Shown: positions 52,474 to 61,572, counted from the first letter of the stretch. The stretch: 64,000 bases of DNA from Sphingobium subterraneum (GCF_014199435.1 NZ_JACIJP010000001.1:248001-312000), one strand, 5' to 3'. Numbers and translations: made by a program. The notes: generated by a model not told the origin, from the sequence alone.

Positions 52474-53318
52474 GACAGGATCACCGGATCGGGCAATGCG
52501 CGGCGGTGAGCCAGCACGGGAATGCGGGCACGTACATCGTCTACACGCGCGAGGTCGATCTCCGCAAAGGCAAGGTCGGGAGCGGAGTCCATATCCAGCA
52601 AAACATCCCCCCACGGATCGATGACAAGGCTGTGCCCATAGGTCTCCCGCCCGTCCTCATGCCGCCCGACCTGTGCGGGCGCAATCACAAACGCCCCGGC
52701 CTCGATCGCGCGCGCGCGCAACAGCGTATGCCAATGCGCTTTCCCTGTCGGAATGGTGAAGGCTGCGGGGACAAGCAGAACGGTTGCTCCCGCGTCGCTC
52801 AACGCCCGATACAGGTCAGGAAAGCGCAGGTCGTAGCAGATGGTGAGGCCGAACCGCGCCCAAGGCGTGTCCACCGCGACCACCGCCTCACCCGGACCGT
52901 AAACGGCTGACTCCCGCCAGCTTTCCCCGCTCGGCAGATCGACATCGAACAGATGGACCTTGTCGTAGCGGGCGCGGATGGCGCCGCTGGAATCGATCAC
53001 GAAGCTGCGGTTGACCCAGCGCCCGTCGCTGCGCTCGTCCCGCAGGCCAAGCGAGCCGAGATGCACCCACAGGCCATGTCGGGCGGCTTCTTCCCGAATA
53101 CGGGCGAGCACGATATCGTCCGCCTCGCTCCGCAGCGTTGCAGCGGCGCGTTGACGGTCGCGGTCGAGATAACCCACCATCTCCGGAGTGAACAGTATAT
53201 CCGCGCCGCCCAACGCTGCGTCCGCAACAGCCCTAGCGATCCGGTCCGCATTCGCGGTCGGATCGATGCCGCTCGTCATCTGTAACAGGGCTGCGCGCAA
53301 TATCCTGCTCTCAATCAC
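52470..53318 (-). CDS. Carbon-nitrogen hydrolase (nitrilase superfamily, Nit1-like)
   Basis: 282 residues. The catalytic triad is visible: Glu in ILFTPEMVGYL, Lys in YDKVHLFDVDL and Cys in TICYDLRFPDLYRAL. The GRETYGHSLVIDPWG block and the DVDLPSGESWRES spacing suggest the deaminated-glutathione amidase (Nit1/YbeM) type, a metabolite-repair role. A glutaredoxin gene next to it fits glutathione metabolism. Overlaps grxC by 8 nt and DUF1178 by 4. Confidence 0.9.
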   Translation of the reverse strand: MIESRILRAALLQMTSGIDPTANADRIARAVADAALGGADILFTPEMVGYLDRDRQRAAATLRSEADDIVLARIREEAARHGLWVHLGSLGLRDERSDGRWVNRSFVIDSSGAIRARYDKVHLFDVDLPSGESWRESAVYGPGEAVVAVDTPWARFGLTICYDLRFPDLYRALSDAGATVLLVPAAFTIPTGKAHWHTLLRARAIEAGAFVIAPAQVGRHEDGRETYGHSLVIDPWGDVLLDMDSAPDLAFAEIDLARVDDVRARIPVLAHRRALPDPVILS

Positions 53319-53568
53319 CTACCAGAGCGTCGAGTTGGCCCGCGCGTTCCAGCTCGATCAGCCGATCGCTGCCACCAATATGCTTTCCATCAATGAAGAT
53401 TTGCGGGACGGTGGATCCGCCGTTGGCCCGTTCCAGCATTTCAGTGCGCTTTGGCCCACCCATGGTGATGTCATACTCATCATAGGCAATGCCCTTTTCA
53501 TCGAGCAGCGCCTTCGCGCGCGCGCAGTAACCGCAAAAGGCCTTCGTATAGATCTCGACATGCGCCAT
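53311..53568 (-). CDS. grxC: Glutaredoxin 3
   Basis: 85 residues. Small dithiol glutaredoxin with the active site CGYC (Cys12, Cys15), the cis-Pro TVPQIFI and the GSH-binding GGSDRLIELE. It reduces disulfides and glutathionylated proteins using glutathione. It lies 50 bp after comF and its end overlaps the nitrilase start by 8 nt. Confidence 0.95.
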   Translation of the reverse strand: MAHVEIYTKAFCGYCARAKALLDEKGIAYDEYDITMGGPKRTEMLERANGGSTVPQIFIDGKHIGGSDRLIELERAGQLDALVGD

Positions 53569-53618
53569 GGTGGCTTAACTCCTTGTTGACAGTGACATCG
53601 GGAGCCACGCGCGGTTTG

Positions 53619-54389
53619 TCAACGCCCCGGCCCCTCCCATTCGTGAGTATGCTCGGCAAGAACGCGCGCCCAGCAAATGAGATGCACGCTCCGCGCTCCC
53701 GCCTTTTGCAAGGTGCGTACGCACTCCTGTGCAGTCGATCCGGTCGTATGGATGTCGTCGATCAGGACCACCGACCTACCCCGGATGGACGCAGAGCGGC
53801 GCGGGTCGACGGAAAAGGCGCCCCGCACCGTTTTTGCGCGCTGGACGGGGCTCATCTGGCGCAGCGGCCGGGTTGGGCGGCTGCGTACGAGCACAAGCTT
53901 GTCGACCGGGAGGCCGGTGCGGCGGGCGAGATCGTCGGCAATCAGAGCCGACTGGTTGAACCCCCGCGACCACAGGCGCCAGCGGTGCAAGGGAACCGGA
54001 ATGATCACGCGCGGGGCGTCCTCGCCCTCGGGCAGCAGGCGGGCCATATGCTTTCCCATCAGGCGCGCCAGCCCGGTGCGCCGTCCATATTTGAGCCGCA
54101 TGGCCACGGTACGTGCAACGTCTCCATAGGCCATGACCGCGCGGGCACTGTCAAAGGCAGGCGGGCTCTCGATGCATGGGCCGCACAAGGCGCCCTCCCC
54201 CTCGTCCCATTCGAACGGCGCTCCACAGCACGCACAGCAGGGTGCGCCCAGCAGCCGCATGCCCTGCCAGCAGGAAAGGCAGAAACTATGGTCTTCCTGC
54301 ACGATCGCGCCGCAACCCGGGCAGCGCGGCGGCAAAGCGTAATCGACCAACGGACGCGCGATGCGGACGAGGGTGGTGGCAAGCGTCAT
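53619..54389 (-). CDS. comF: ComF-like phosphoribosyltransferase-fold protein
   Basis: 256 residues. N-terminal Cys pairs (PPRCPGCGAIV, CLSCW, CCACCGAPF, CGPC) suggest one or two zinc fingers. The PRT domain has MRLKYGRR, IIPVPLHRWRLWSRGFNQSA and the PRPP loop VVLIDDIHTTGSTA. ComF-type proteins are linked to DNA uptake and primosome helicase function. The start at 54389 lies 43 bp from the divergent methyltransferase start; the open frame extends into that gene but has no support. Confidence 0.9.
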   Translation of the reverse strand: MTLATTLVRIARPLVDYALPPRCPGCGAIVQEDHSFCLSCWQGMRLLGAPCCACCGAPFEWDEGEGALCGPCIESPPAFDSARAVMAYGDVARTVAMRLKYGRRTGLARLMGKHMARLLPEGEDAPRVIIPVPLHRWRLWSRGFNQSALIADDLARRTGLPVDKLVLVRSRPTRPLRQMSPVQRAKTVRGAFSVDPRRSASIRGRSVVLIDDIHTTGSTAQECVRTLQKAGARSVHLICWARVLAEHTHEWEGPGR

Positions 54390-54432
54390 AAACCGCTTGT
54401 CGGGCGGTCGCAGCGCGGGCACAAGCCCCAAA

Positions 54433-55296
54433 ATGCCGGACACTCCCGCCATCCCGCCCGTCATATTTGACCCTGTCCTGCGTCAGCAGCGTCGCGATCG
54501 AGCCGCCGCGTCCTTTCCCGACAGCGATTTTCTGTATCGCCACATGCTGGAAGGGCTGCTCGACCGGCTGGGCGACGTAAAGCGGGATTTTCAGGATGTA
54601 CTGGTCGTCGGTTGCCCGGACAGCAGCGCCCGTGACGCCCTTGTCGCGATGGGCAAGCGCGTCACCTGCTGCGACCCTTCGGCCCGTAACGCTGCAGCGA
54701 ACGATGGCGTGCACGCACAGGAAGACGCCCTGCCCTTTGCGGAAAACAGCTTCGATCTCATTCTTGCCTGCGGCACCCTCGATACCGTGAACGACCTTCC
54801 CGGCGCACTGGTCGTCATGCGCCGATGCCTGCGGCCCGACGGCCTGTTACTCGCGGCCTTTTGCGGGGCAGGCTCGCTGCCCGTCCTGCGCGCCACCTTG
54901 CTGGAGGCGGAAGGCGACCACGCCAGCGCCCGCATCCACCCACAGATCGATGTGCGCGCCGCTGGTGATCTGCTTGCGCGGACGGGCTATGCCATGCCGG
55001 TGGCGGACAGTGAGACACTCGACGTGCGCTATTCGTCGCTCGCCAGGTTATTGCGCGACCTGCGGGGTATGGGTGCGGGCAACATCCTGACGCGGCGGGG
55101 TGGACCGGTCCTGCGCGCCACACTCGGACGCGCGGCGACGATCTTTGCCGGGAGAGCAGAGTCGGATGGGCGTACGCGCGAGCGCTTCGCCACCCTGTAT
55201 CTGAGCGGATGGAAACCGGATCCTTCGCAGGCGCAGCCCGCGCGAAGGGGCAGCGCGACGGTGTCGCTGGCCGCGGCGCTGGAACCGAAGCGCTAG
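54433..55296 (+). CDS. SAM-dependent methyltransferase (BioC/NDUFAF5-like)
   Basis: 287 residues. A class I methyltransferase fold opens DPVLRQQRRDRAAASFPDSD and has a deviating motif I (VLVVGCPDSS instead of a Gly-rich loop), an acidic strand-2 end (CCDPS), EDALPFAENSFDLILACGTL and LRPDGLLLAAFCG. The N-terminal block resembles the complex-I assembly factor NDUFAF5 and BioC-type proteins. Whether it still binds SAM is uncertain. There is no Shine-Dalgarno at 54433. The last 4 bp overlap the convergent Nudix gene. Confidence 0.82.
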   Translation: MPDTPAIPPVIFDPVLRQQRRDRAAASFPDSDFLYRHMLEGLLDRLGDVKRDFQDVLVVGCPDSSARDALVAMGKRVTCCDPSARNAAANDGVHAQEDALPFAENSFDLILACGTLDTVNDLPGALVVMRRCLRPDGLLLAAFCGAGSLPVLRATLLEAEGDHASARIHPQIDVRAAGDLLARTGYAMPVADSETLDVRYSSLARLLRDLRGMGAGNILTRRGGPVLRATLGRAATIFAGRAESDGRTRERFATLYLSGWKPDPSQAQPARRGSATVSLAAALEPKR

Positions 55297-55709
55297 ATCA
55301 GCGCGTCCAGCAAACCAATCAACGGCAGGTCCGCGGGCGGCATCGGCAGCGTGTACATCTCCACCGGACGAACCCATTTCAGCGCGGAGGCATGACGCGG
55401 CTCGGCCACACCGCTCCACTTGCGGCACACATAGAGCAAAAGAAGGAGATGCTTGTCCCCGAGCGCTTCGCTGGCGAAGGCGGCCGGGGCAAGGCAATTT
55501 CCATATGTGGTGATACCCAGTTCCTCCTCCAGCTCGCGGACCAGCGCGGCTTCGGGTGTTTCGCCCGGCTCGATCTTGCCGCCGGGAAACTCCCACAGGC
55601 CCGGAAGCGACTTGCCCGGCGGGCGCTGCTGCAACAGCACGCGGCCGTCCGGATCGACAAGGGCCGCAGCGACGACTAGCAAGGGCTGCGATGGGGCAAG
55701 GTGAGGCAT
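55293..55709 (-). CDS. mutT: 8-oxo-dGTP diphosphatase-type Nudix hydrolase (MutT)
   Basis: 138 residues. The Nudix box is complete (FPGGKIEPGETPEAALVREL, then EEELGI). MutT-type proteins remove oxidised dGTP. N-terminal PLLVVAAALVDPDGRVLLQQ and the QRPPGKSLPGLWEFPGGK block are typical of MutT rather than other Nudix groups. Start at 55709, with only a weak purine run upstream. Convergent with the methyltransferase. Confidence 0.93.
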   Translation of the reverse strand: MPHLAPSQPLLVVAAALVDPDGRVLLQQRPPGKSLPGLWEFPGGKIEPGETPEAALVRELEEELGITTYGNCLAPAAFASEALGDKHLLLLLYVCRKWSGVAEPRHASALKWVRPVEMYTLPMPPADLPLIGLLDALI

Positions 55710-55769
55710 AAATATTTCTTTAACTGTCGACCCGGTATCCTTGCAACCATGATGGAACGGGACCGCATT

Positions 55770-55961
55770 ATGCACATGTCATTAGGAAGGGTTGTTCATC
55801 AGCTCAAGCGTGTGCGTGTGTGCCAGCGCGCTGCCACGGCCGTGGAATATGGCCTGATCGTCAGCCTGATTGTCATCGCCATGATGACCGCACTCGGCAC
55901 TGTTGCCGACAAGACAACGTCCATGTGGGGCAACGTCACAAACGCGGTTATCGCGCATTAA
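55770..55961 (+). CDS. Flp/Fap-type pilin, copy 1 (atypical cleavage site)
   Basis: 63 residues. A basic leader precedes the type IVb pilin motif ATAVEYGLIVSLIVIAMMTA, a hydrophobic helix, then a short tail. Position -1 of the prepilin peptidase site, normally Gly five residues before Glu, is Ala here (CQRAATAVEY). ATGs at 55752, 55770 and 55776 are possible with no clear ribosome site. It is followed after 122 bp by copy 2. No tad/cpa assembly genes are in the window. Confidence 0.75.
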   Translation: MHMSLGRVVHQLKRVRVCQRAATAVEYGLIVSLIVIAMMTALGTVADKTTSMWGNVTNAVIAH

Positions 55962-56034
55962 CCTTCAATTCTTAATTTTCTGCCTCTCTTTTAAGAAGTT
56001 GGAAACCAGAAGCCCTTAAAAACGGATGCGCTGA

Positions 56035-56049
56035 GTTGGCCTTGCCAAC
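56035..56049 (+). promoter_or_regulatory. Leader hairpin of pilin copy 2
   Basis: GTTGGC and GCCAAC are perfect 6-base arms with a CTT loop, 22 nt before the ribosome site AAGGAG. Possible translation or stability element. Confidence 0.35.
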
Positions 56050-56083
56050 AGGCCGGGAAGTTGAACGCGATAAGGAGATTATC

Positions 56084-56242
56084 ATGAAGTATTTTCGTAA
56101 CATGCTGAAGGACAGCAAGGGCGCGACCGCCATTGAATACGGCCTGATCGCCGCTCTGATCGCCGTCGCCGCTATCGGCGCGATGGGCACCGTCGGCAAC
56201 AAGCTGAACAACACCTTCAACAACGTTTCGAACAAGCTCTAA
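56084..56242 (+). CDS. Flp/Fap-type pilin, copy 2
   Basis: 52 residues. The prepilin site is canonical (KGATAIEYGLI, with Gly five residues before Glu), followed by a helix (AALIAVAAIGAMG) and an Asn-rich tail. TAAGGAG lies 6 nt before the ATG. This is a major-pilin candidate for a Tad/Flp adhesive pilus assembled by genes elsewhere. A strong terminator follows, so it ends its own transcript. Confidence 0.92.
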   Translation: MKYFRNMLKDSKGATAIEYGLIAALIAVAAIGAMGTVGNKLNNTFNNVSNKL

Positions 56243-56269
56243 GCTTTTTCGATCTGCTTTGTCTCAAGA

Positions 56270-56297
56270 GGCGGCGAGGAAACTCGCCGCCTTTTTT
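56270..56297 (+). terminator. Rho-independent terminator after the Flp pilin
   Basis: GGCGGCGAG (56270-56278), GAAA loop, CTCGCCGCC (56283-56291), then six T. A perfect 9-bp stem with a tetraloop; on the minus strand no T tract follows it. Confidence 0.92.
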
Positions 56298-56305
56298 GTA
56301 TCTGT

Positions 56306-57778
56306 TCAATAGGTCACGAGCTTGACCCGCTGCCCATTGGACAGCTTCGAGGACGCGGTAAGGCCGTTCAAAGTCAGAAAGCGTTCGGTCTTGAGATCAT
56401 TATAGGCCATGCGCGCAGCGAGCGTCGCCACCGTGTCACCGGATTTGACCGTCACTACGGATATTTTGCGCGGCTGGATTGCGGCGGCCTCCTGGGTGGA
56501 AAGGCGGCGGAAGGATTGCACCATCGCGTTGAACGGCCCGACCCCCTGCCCCGCTGGCGCTAGCAAGACGAAGTGATAGGCGGTCTGCGGCCCCATTTCA
56601 TAAGCGAAGATTGTTACGTCGACCTGTCCTGACTGGGTGTTCGCGCGGGCGGTAGAAAACGCGGCGGGTATGCCATTTACAGTCGTTCGGTTGACCGTGC
56701 CACCGCTGACGCTTCCATCCTTGGCCAGCGCGGCAAAGGCCGAGCGGACATAGGCGTCGAGATCGCCCGCATAAGCGGCGCCCGTAAATTGTGCCTGACC
56801 GCCCGATCCAGCGATGCTGACGGCGCTGGTGCCGTTCGACATGCCGTACCCCGTAGGAGCCGTAAAGCCGATCTTCAGCTCCGGATGCACGAATCGGGCA
56901 CGATCGACGATCCCCTGCTGCGGATCATCGCCATACAGCACACCGTTCAGCGCATTGAGGAAGGGATCCCGGTTACGCAGCGTGTTGGCGGACCCGGTGG
57001 CCTTCGCGTTCTGCAACGCGCGAGCAACACGCGACGCAGGATCGGGGTGCGTGCTCGCCCATTCGGGCACGGTGCCGGACTGCCCTGACGCCCGCGAATC
57101 GAGGGCGCTTTGCGCCGCTAGCGAGGCGAGCATGCTCGACAAGGCCTTGGGATCATAGCCCGCCTTGGTCAGGTATCGAACGCCCAGATCATCCGCCTCA
57201 TATTCCTGTGAGCGTGAAAATTTAAGAGTGAGAAGCTGGGCGCCGCTGCCGATCCCTTTCTGCAGCAGGCCGCCGATTGTCGAATCGCCAAGTACCGCGC
57301 CGGTCAGGACCTGAAGCAGGACGCCCCCGATCGCCGTGCGCGTTGCCGCCTTCTGGCGTCGCTGACTGTGCATCGCTGCGACATGGCCAACTTCATGGCC
57401 CAGAACACCGGCCATCTCCGCTTCGTCATTGCAGAGCGCCATCAACTGCCGCGTAATGTACACATAGCCGCCAGGGATCGCGAAGGCGTTGTTAACCGAC
57501 GAGTTCAGCAGGGTGACGGTGAAATCGCTTTGCACATTCGACAGGCTCGACTGGCTGGCGATCTTGCGACCGACCGCCGTAACATAGGCCGCTTGCGGGC
57601 CTTTGTACGCACCGCCGAATTCATTGAGCAGTTCGGGATGGGCTTTCGCGCCTTCCGCTTTGTCCTTCGCGCTGATGGATGTTGCGAGTTGCAGCTCTTT
57701 GGGCTTGCCCGACACGACCGATCCGCATGCCGCCGCCAGAACCAACACTGCGCATACGCTGACGCGTTTGTTCATCAT
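56306..57778 (-). CDS. M48-family zinc metalloprotease lipoprotein with C-terminal LysM
   Basis: 490 residues. A lipobox (LAAACG) is near residue 18. The M48 domain has NAFAIPGGYVYITRQLMAL, the zinc motif GHEVGHVAAMH and the third ligand region SRSQEYEADDLG, as in BepA/YfgC-type periplasmic proteases that check outer-membrane proteins. Past about residue 300 is a domain of unknown role, and the last 50 residues form a LysM (VKSGDTVATLAARM ... LSNGQRVKLV) that should bind peptidoglycan. BepA has TPR repeats instead. GGGAGG lies 7 nt before the ATG at 57778. Confidence 0.92.
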   Translation of the reverse strand: MMNKRVSVCAVLVLAAACGSVVSGKPKELQLATSISAKDKAEGAKAHPELLNEFGGAYKGPQAAYVTAVGRKIASQSSLSNVQSDFTVTLLNSSVNNAFAIPGGYVYITRQLMALCNDEAEMAGVLGHEVGHVAAMHSQRRQKAATRTAIGGVLLQVLTGAVLGDSTIGGLLQKGIGSGAQLLTLKFSRSQEYEADDLGVRYLTKAGYDPKALSSMLASLAAQSALDSRASGQSGTVPEWASTHPDPASRVARALQNAKATGSANTLRNRDPFLNALNGVLYGDDPQQGIVDRARFVHPELKIGFTAPTGYGMSNGTSAVSIAGSGGQAQFTGAAYAGDLDAYVRSAFAALAKDGSVSGGTVNRTTVNGIPAAFSTARANTQSGQVDVTIFAYEMGPQTAYHFVLLAPAGQGVGPFNAMVQSFRRLSTQEAAAIQPRKISVVTVKSGDTVATLAARMAYNDLKTERFLTLNGLTASSKLSNGQRVKLVTY

Positions 57779-57852
57779 TCCGCTTCCTCCCACATTGTCA
57801 GCAGAACCGTATCAACGCCCTGGGGTTCCAGGGCCGTGCCATCTTTCGCGGA

Positions 57853-58797
57853 TCAGCCGCCCATGGCAAGGAACTTTTCCGCACGACCATTGCGGAGGGC
57901 CTTGGCATCGAGCCGCGTGAGACTGTCCAGCTCCTCGGAAATTGCCTGACCCAACGCAGCAATGGCCCCCGCCGGGTCGCGGTGCGCACCGCCAGCGGGC
58001 TCGGGCACAATGCGATCGATGACGTTGAGGGCATTGAGGTCCTGCGCCGTCACTTGCATCGCGGCGGCGGCTTCGCTCGCCTTTTCGGCTGTGCGCCAGA
58101 GGATCGAGGCGCAACCTTCCGGTGAAATGACGGAGTAGACCGCGTGCTCGAACATCAGCACGCGGTTTGCCGCCGCCAGCGCAATCGCGCCGCCCGATCC
58201 GCCTTCCCCGACAATTGCCGCGACCATCGGCACGCCCAGCGCCAGACATTGCTCGGTCGAGCGGGCAATGGCTTCCGCCTGCCCCCGCTCTTCGGCCTGC
58301 ACGCCGGGAAAGGCGCCCGATGTATCCACCAGTGTCACGACTGGCAGGCCAAAGCGATCCGCCAGTTCCATCAGGCGGATGGCCTTGCGGTAGCCCTCTG
58401 GTTTGCCCATCCCGAAATTGTGGCGCAGGCGCGATGCCGTGTCATCGCCTTTTTCATGACCGATGACCATGACGCGACGCTTGCCCAGCCGCGCGAATCC
58501 GCCGAGAATCGCCTGATCGTCTCCAAAGGCGCGATCACCCGCAAGGGGGATGAATTCCGAAAACAGGCCCGACACATAATGCTTGAAATGCGGACGATCC
58601 GGATGCCGGGCCACCTGCGTCTTCTGCCAAGGGGTCAGCTTCGCATAGGTATCGCGCAGCATCTTGTCCGAGCGCTGCTGCAGCTTGGCAATCTCCGCGT
58701 CGATATCCATTTCGCCCGATTGCGCGGTTTCGCGCAGTTCGGAAATGCGCGCTTCCAGAGCGGCGACCGGCTTTTCAAAATCGAGGAACGTAACCAT
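57853..58797 (-). CDS. accA: Acetyl-CoA carboxylase carboxyltransferase subunit alpha
   Basis: 314 residues. With AccD it transfers CO2 from carboxybiotin to acetyl-CoA, the first step of fatty acid synthesis. Family blocks: [18 protein letters not shown] at the N-terminus, [58 protein letters not shown] and [13 protein letters not shown]. The gene lies 9 bp after xerD on the same strand. Confidence 0.96.
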   Translation of the reverse strand: MVTFLDFEKPVAALEARISELRETAQSGEMDIDAEIAKLQQRSDKMLRDTYAKLTPWQKTQVARHPDRPHFKHYVSGLFSEFIPLAGDRAFGDDQAILGGFARLGKRRVMVIGHEKGDDTASRLRHNFGMGKPEGYRKAIRLMELADRFGLPVVTLVDTSGAFPGVQAEERGQAEAIARSTEQCLALGVPMVAAIVGEGGSGGAIALAAANRVLMFEHAVYSVISPEGCASILWRTAEKASEAAAAMQVTAQDLNALNVIDRIVPEPAGGAHRDPAGAIAALGQAISEELDSLTRLDAKALRNGRAEKFLAMGG

Positions 58798-58806
58798 GCC
58801 CTGGCG

Positions 58807-59730
58807 TTAGGACGCCCCGCGCTTCAGGTCAACGAGCGGATGACGGCTGTTGACCAGTTCGACGAGGCGAGCGCTGTCGACATGGGTATAGATCTGCGTC
58901 GTTCCGATGTCGGCATGACCCAGCATTGTCTGTAAGGCACGCAGATCCGCCCCGCCGCTCAGCAGATGAGTGGCAAAGGCATGGCGCAGCACATGCGGAC
59001 TGACCCGTTCGGGTTGAATGCCGGCCGATGCGGCGAGCGCGCGCACCATCTGGAACAGGCGAACGCGGCTCACATGGCTCTTGCCCGAAGGGAAAAGCCA
59101 GGGGCTGTCCTTGGGGACATGAGCTCCCCAGCGGGCGACGGCCTGGCGCGCACGGTCCGAGATGGGGACGAGGCGTTCCCGCCCGCCCTTGCCCTTCAGG
59201 ATCAGGAACGGTCTGTCTGGATGGACGGCATGGCGCGGTAGCGAGACCAGTTCGGTCGCGCGCAGGCCCGACCCATAAAGCAGTTCCACCAGCGCAAGCA
59301 GACGCAGGTCGAGCAGTGCGGGCGGCTCCTTGGTGGCGCGCTCTTCCAGCACCACGAACAGCGCGTCCACTTCCGTGAGAGTCAGGATCTTGGGCAGAGG
59401 TCGGCGTGTACCCGGACGTACCAGAGCCGTTGCCGGATTGTCGGCGCGGTGCCCCTCTTCCTCGAGAAAGGTGTAGAAGCGGCGGATGGCCGACAATTTG
59501 CGGGCCACGCTGGAGGGGGCAAGCGGTGCCCAGGCGTCCTGCAATTTCGCGAGTGCGGCCGTGTCGGCATCCGCCAGGCCTCCAACAATGGCCGATGCGG
59601 ATTCAAGGTCGGTGCGATAGGCGATCAGCGTATTGCGCGCGACGCCCTGCTCGGCGGTCAGCATTTCGGCGAAGCGATCGATCAGGTCACGGTCGGAGCC
59701 GGTCGGCATAGCCTGCGCCCCGTCCGCCAT
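58807..59730 (-). CDS. xerD: Site-specific tyrosine recombinase XerD
   Basis: 307 residues. Resolves chromosome dimers at dif with XerC under FtsK. An N-terminal SAM-like core-binding domain (RFAEMLTAEQGVARNTLIAY) precedes the catalytic domain with Arg in YGSGLRATELVSL, Lys in LKGKGGRERLVPI, HxxR in SPHVLRHAFATHLL, His in LGHADIGTTQ and the Tyr nucleophile in QIYTHV. No other mobile-element signature is nearby, so it is the chromosomal Xer, not an integrase. It lies 3 bp after the upstream periplasmic-protein gene and 9 bp before accA. Confidence 0.93.
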   Translation of the reverse strand: MADGAQAMPTGSDRDLIDRFAEMLTAEQGVARNTLIAYRTDLESASAIVGGLADADTAALAKLQDAWAPLAPSSVARKLSAIRRFYTFLEEEGHRADNPATALVRPGTRRPLPKILTLTEVDALFVVLEERATKEPPALLDLRLLALVELLYGSGLRATELVSLPRHAVHPDRPFLILKGKGGRERLVPISDRARQAVARWGAHVPKDSPWLFPSGKSHVSRVRLFQMVRALAASAGIQPERVSPHVLRHAFATHLLSGGADLRALQTMLGHADIGTTQIYTHVDSARLVELVNSRHPLVDLKRGAS

Positions 59731-59733
59731 CGT

Positions 59734-61563
59734 TCAGGTCCGCATGATCGCTTCGGCGGCGATCATGCGCGCTTCGGGATCGAGGCCGACGCGATGCAAC
59801 GCGCTGACGATATGGTAGAGATGCTCGGCGGGCATGCGGCGCCAGTCGGTCACCTGCATCCCGATGGCCGCCAGCAGGGCAACGGTTCCCGGTTCTCCGC
59901 GCTGCGCGGCAGCGTCGATCGCCCGTTCCCACAACGAGCGCGGCTGGAGGCTGAACCCGTTGTCGGCGGCAAGCTGGGCGGCTTCCGCGCCGCCGATGCG
60001 CGCAAGACCGGCCAGCCCCGCAATCAGAAACTGCCCCTTGACCCCACGTCCCTCGGCATAGTTGCCTGCCCGCCCCGGCGTGATGTCCACCACCAGCCGT
60101 GGTGCGCCGACTGCCAGCATCGCCCAGCCATCGGCCGTCGCATCATCCTGGCCTGCGGCTACAGCGCGCGACCAGTTGGCGGCGTTATTGTCATAGCCCG
60201 CGCTCAGCATCGCGGCGACAAGCGCGTTGACATCGGCCGGGTCGGCATCGGCAACCGGCAGCGCGGCAGCGGCCCGCGCGGTCGCCAACAGACCCACGAA
60301 GTGTGCAGCCTCGCCCGAGCCGCCCCAGAGCTTGCGCATGGCTTCGACGCGGTCACCAATGGTGCCGCCTGCATAGGCCGCGCGCAACGCATCGGACCGA
60401 TCACGGAACTCGTCAGGTGCGCTTTCGTCGGCGGCGAGCTGGCTGTAGAAATCGACCAGCGCACTGCTGGAGAACACGCCGAGACGCGCCGCCGCCTCGA
60501 CTGCGGGCAAACGCGTGGGCAGCGAGAGCATCGGTGCGCTTGCCTGCCACGCGCGGACATGCGATCCGGCGCTGTTCATGAGCGCGGGCGGAATATCGAC
60601 ATTCATCGCCGTCGCAAGGCCGTAACGCCACGCGGTCAGTTGATCGACGCCGTCCCACTCGATCTTGACCGAGCGCCGGGAGTTGGCGCCCGCGCCTACG
60701 ACCTTTTCCGTCAGGCGATAGTCGATGCCGGTCACGCGACCGCGCCGTTGGGCCTCGTTCAGGAGGGCGCTCGCGGTACCCTGGTCAGCGGAGAAGGACG
60801 CGCACATCGCGTGGGCCATCTGCCAGCTCGGCGATGTGCTGTCGGCGGCGGCGCGTTCGTAAAGCGGGCACAGGCCGGTGGGGTCGGCGCTGGCCAGATA
60901 GGTCTGCATCGCCACCGCGTAGAGGCGGGGCGTGAATTGGTCGTTGTCGACGCTCTGCACAACGAGGCGCGCGGCATCCGCCTCGCCCATGCGCACCAGC
61001 AGCCAAGCGCGCTCGGCGGCCCATTCCGCGCCGCCGATATCTCCGGGCGTGTCGGTCTGTGATAGCAGCACGCGGCGCAGCAGGATCGATCCCCAGCGCG
61101 AGACGAACGGTGCGCGGCTCACCCGCATCAGTGTCGCAAGGAACTGTCCGGACTGGCGGCCGAAACCATTGGCCGGGATGCCGCCGGTTGCAGGGGTCAA
61201 CGGACCGATTCGATCGAGCGAACGCCGCGCGGTCTCCGGTAGATCGTATTTCGCCTGTTGTTCGGCCAGTTCTTCGGGAGTCAGCTCCTCGTCGTCCTCC
61301 GACTCTCCCGCCGCGTTGGTCGCCGGAGCAGGCGCGCCGGTGATCGCGCTCATGTCGAGCCTGAGATTGGGTGTCGCGCCGGGTGTGGTGGAAGCTGGAC
61401 GTGGGGAGGAAGGGGTCGGTTCGGTCTGTGGAGCAGGGCTGCTATCAGGCTCGCCAAAGCCGGGGGGCAGCAACGAAGTAGGCGACTTCTGCGCGACGAC
61501 CGGCAATGCGAGCCCCAATGCGGCGACGCCCAACGTCCAGCGAATTCGCGCACTCACTCGCAT
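59734..61563 (-). CDS. Periplasmic protein of unknown function
   Basis: 609 residues. A signal peptide ends near PVVAQ. A Pro/Ser/Thr-rich stretch (about residues 30-80) and an acidic patch (GESEDDEELTPEELAEQ) follow. The rest is Ala-rich and helical with many AAxAA-type segments, resembling a solenoid or TPR-like protein, but no known domain can be named. No catalytic motif is visible. It is co-directional with xerD (stop 3 bp before its start) and with the small membrane-protein gene upstream (9-bp gap). It is probably conserved in sphingomonads, judging from the context only. Confidence 0.8.
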   Translation of the reverse strand: MRVSARIRWTLGVAALGLALPVVAQKSPTSLLPPGFGEPDSSPAPQTEPTPSSPRPASTTPGATPNLRLDMSAITGAPAPATNAAGESEDDEELTPEELAEQQAKYDLPETARRSLDRIGPLTPATGGIPANGFGRQSGQFLATLMRVSRAPFVSRWGSILLRRVLLSQTDTPGDIGGAEWAAERAWLLVRMGEADAARLVVQSVDNDQFTPRLYAVAMQTYLASADPTGLCPLYERAAADSTSPSWQMAHAMCASFSADQGTASALLNEAQRRGRVTGIDYRLTEKVVGAGANSRRSVKIEWDGVDQLTAWRYGLATAMNVDIPPALMNSAGSHVRAWQASAPMLSLPTRLPAVEAAARLGVFSSSALVDFYSQLAADESAPDEFRDRSDALRAAYAGGTIGDRVEAMRKLWGGSGEAAHFVGLLATARAAAALPVADADPADVNALVAAMLSAGYDNNAANWSRAVAAGQDDATADGWAMLAVGAPRLVVDITPGRAGNYAEGRGVKGQFLIAGLAGLARIGGAEAAQLAADNGFSLQPRSLWERAIDAAAQRGEPGTVALLAAIGMQVTDWRRMPAEHLYHIVSALHRVGLDPEARMIAAEAIMRT

Positions 61564-61572
61564 GACCGCCCC

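Noticed and set aside
58807-59730. Tyrosine recombinase as a sign of an integrated element
   Set aside because: Sequence and context are those of chromosomal XerD; no attachment repeats, tRNA target or cargo genes are near.
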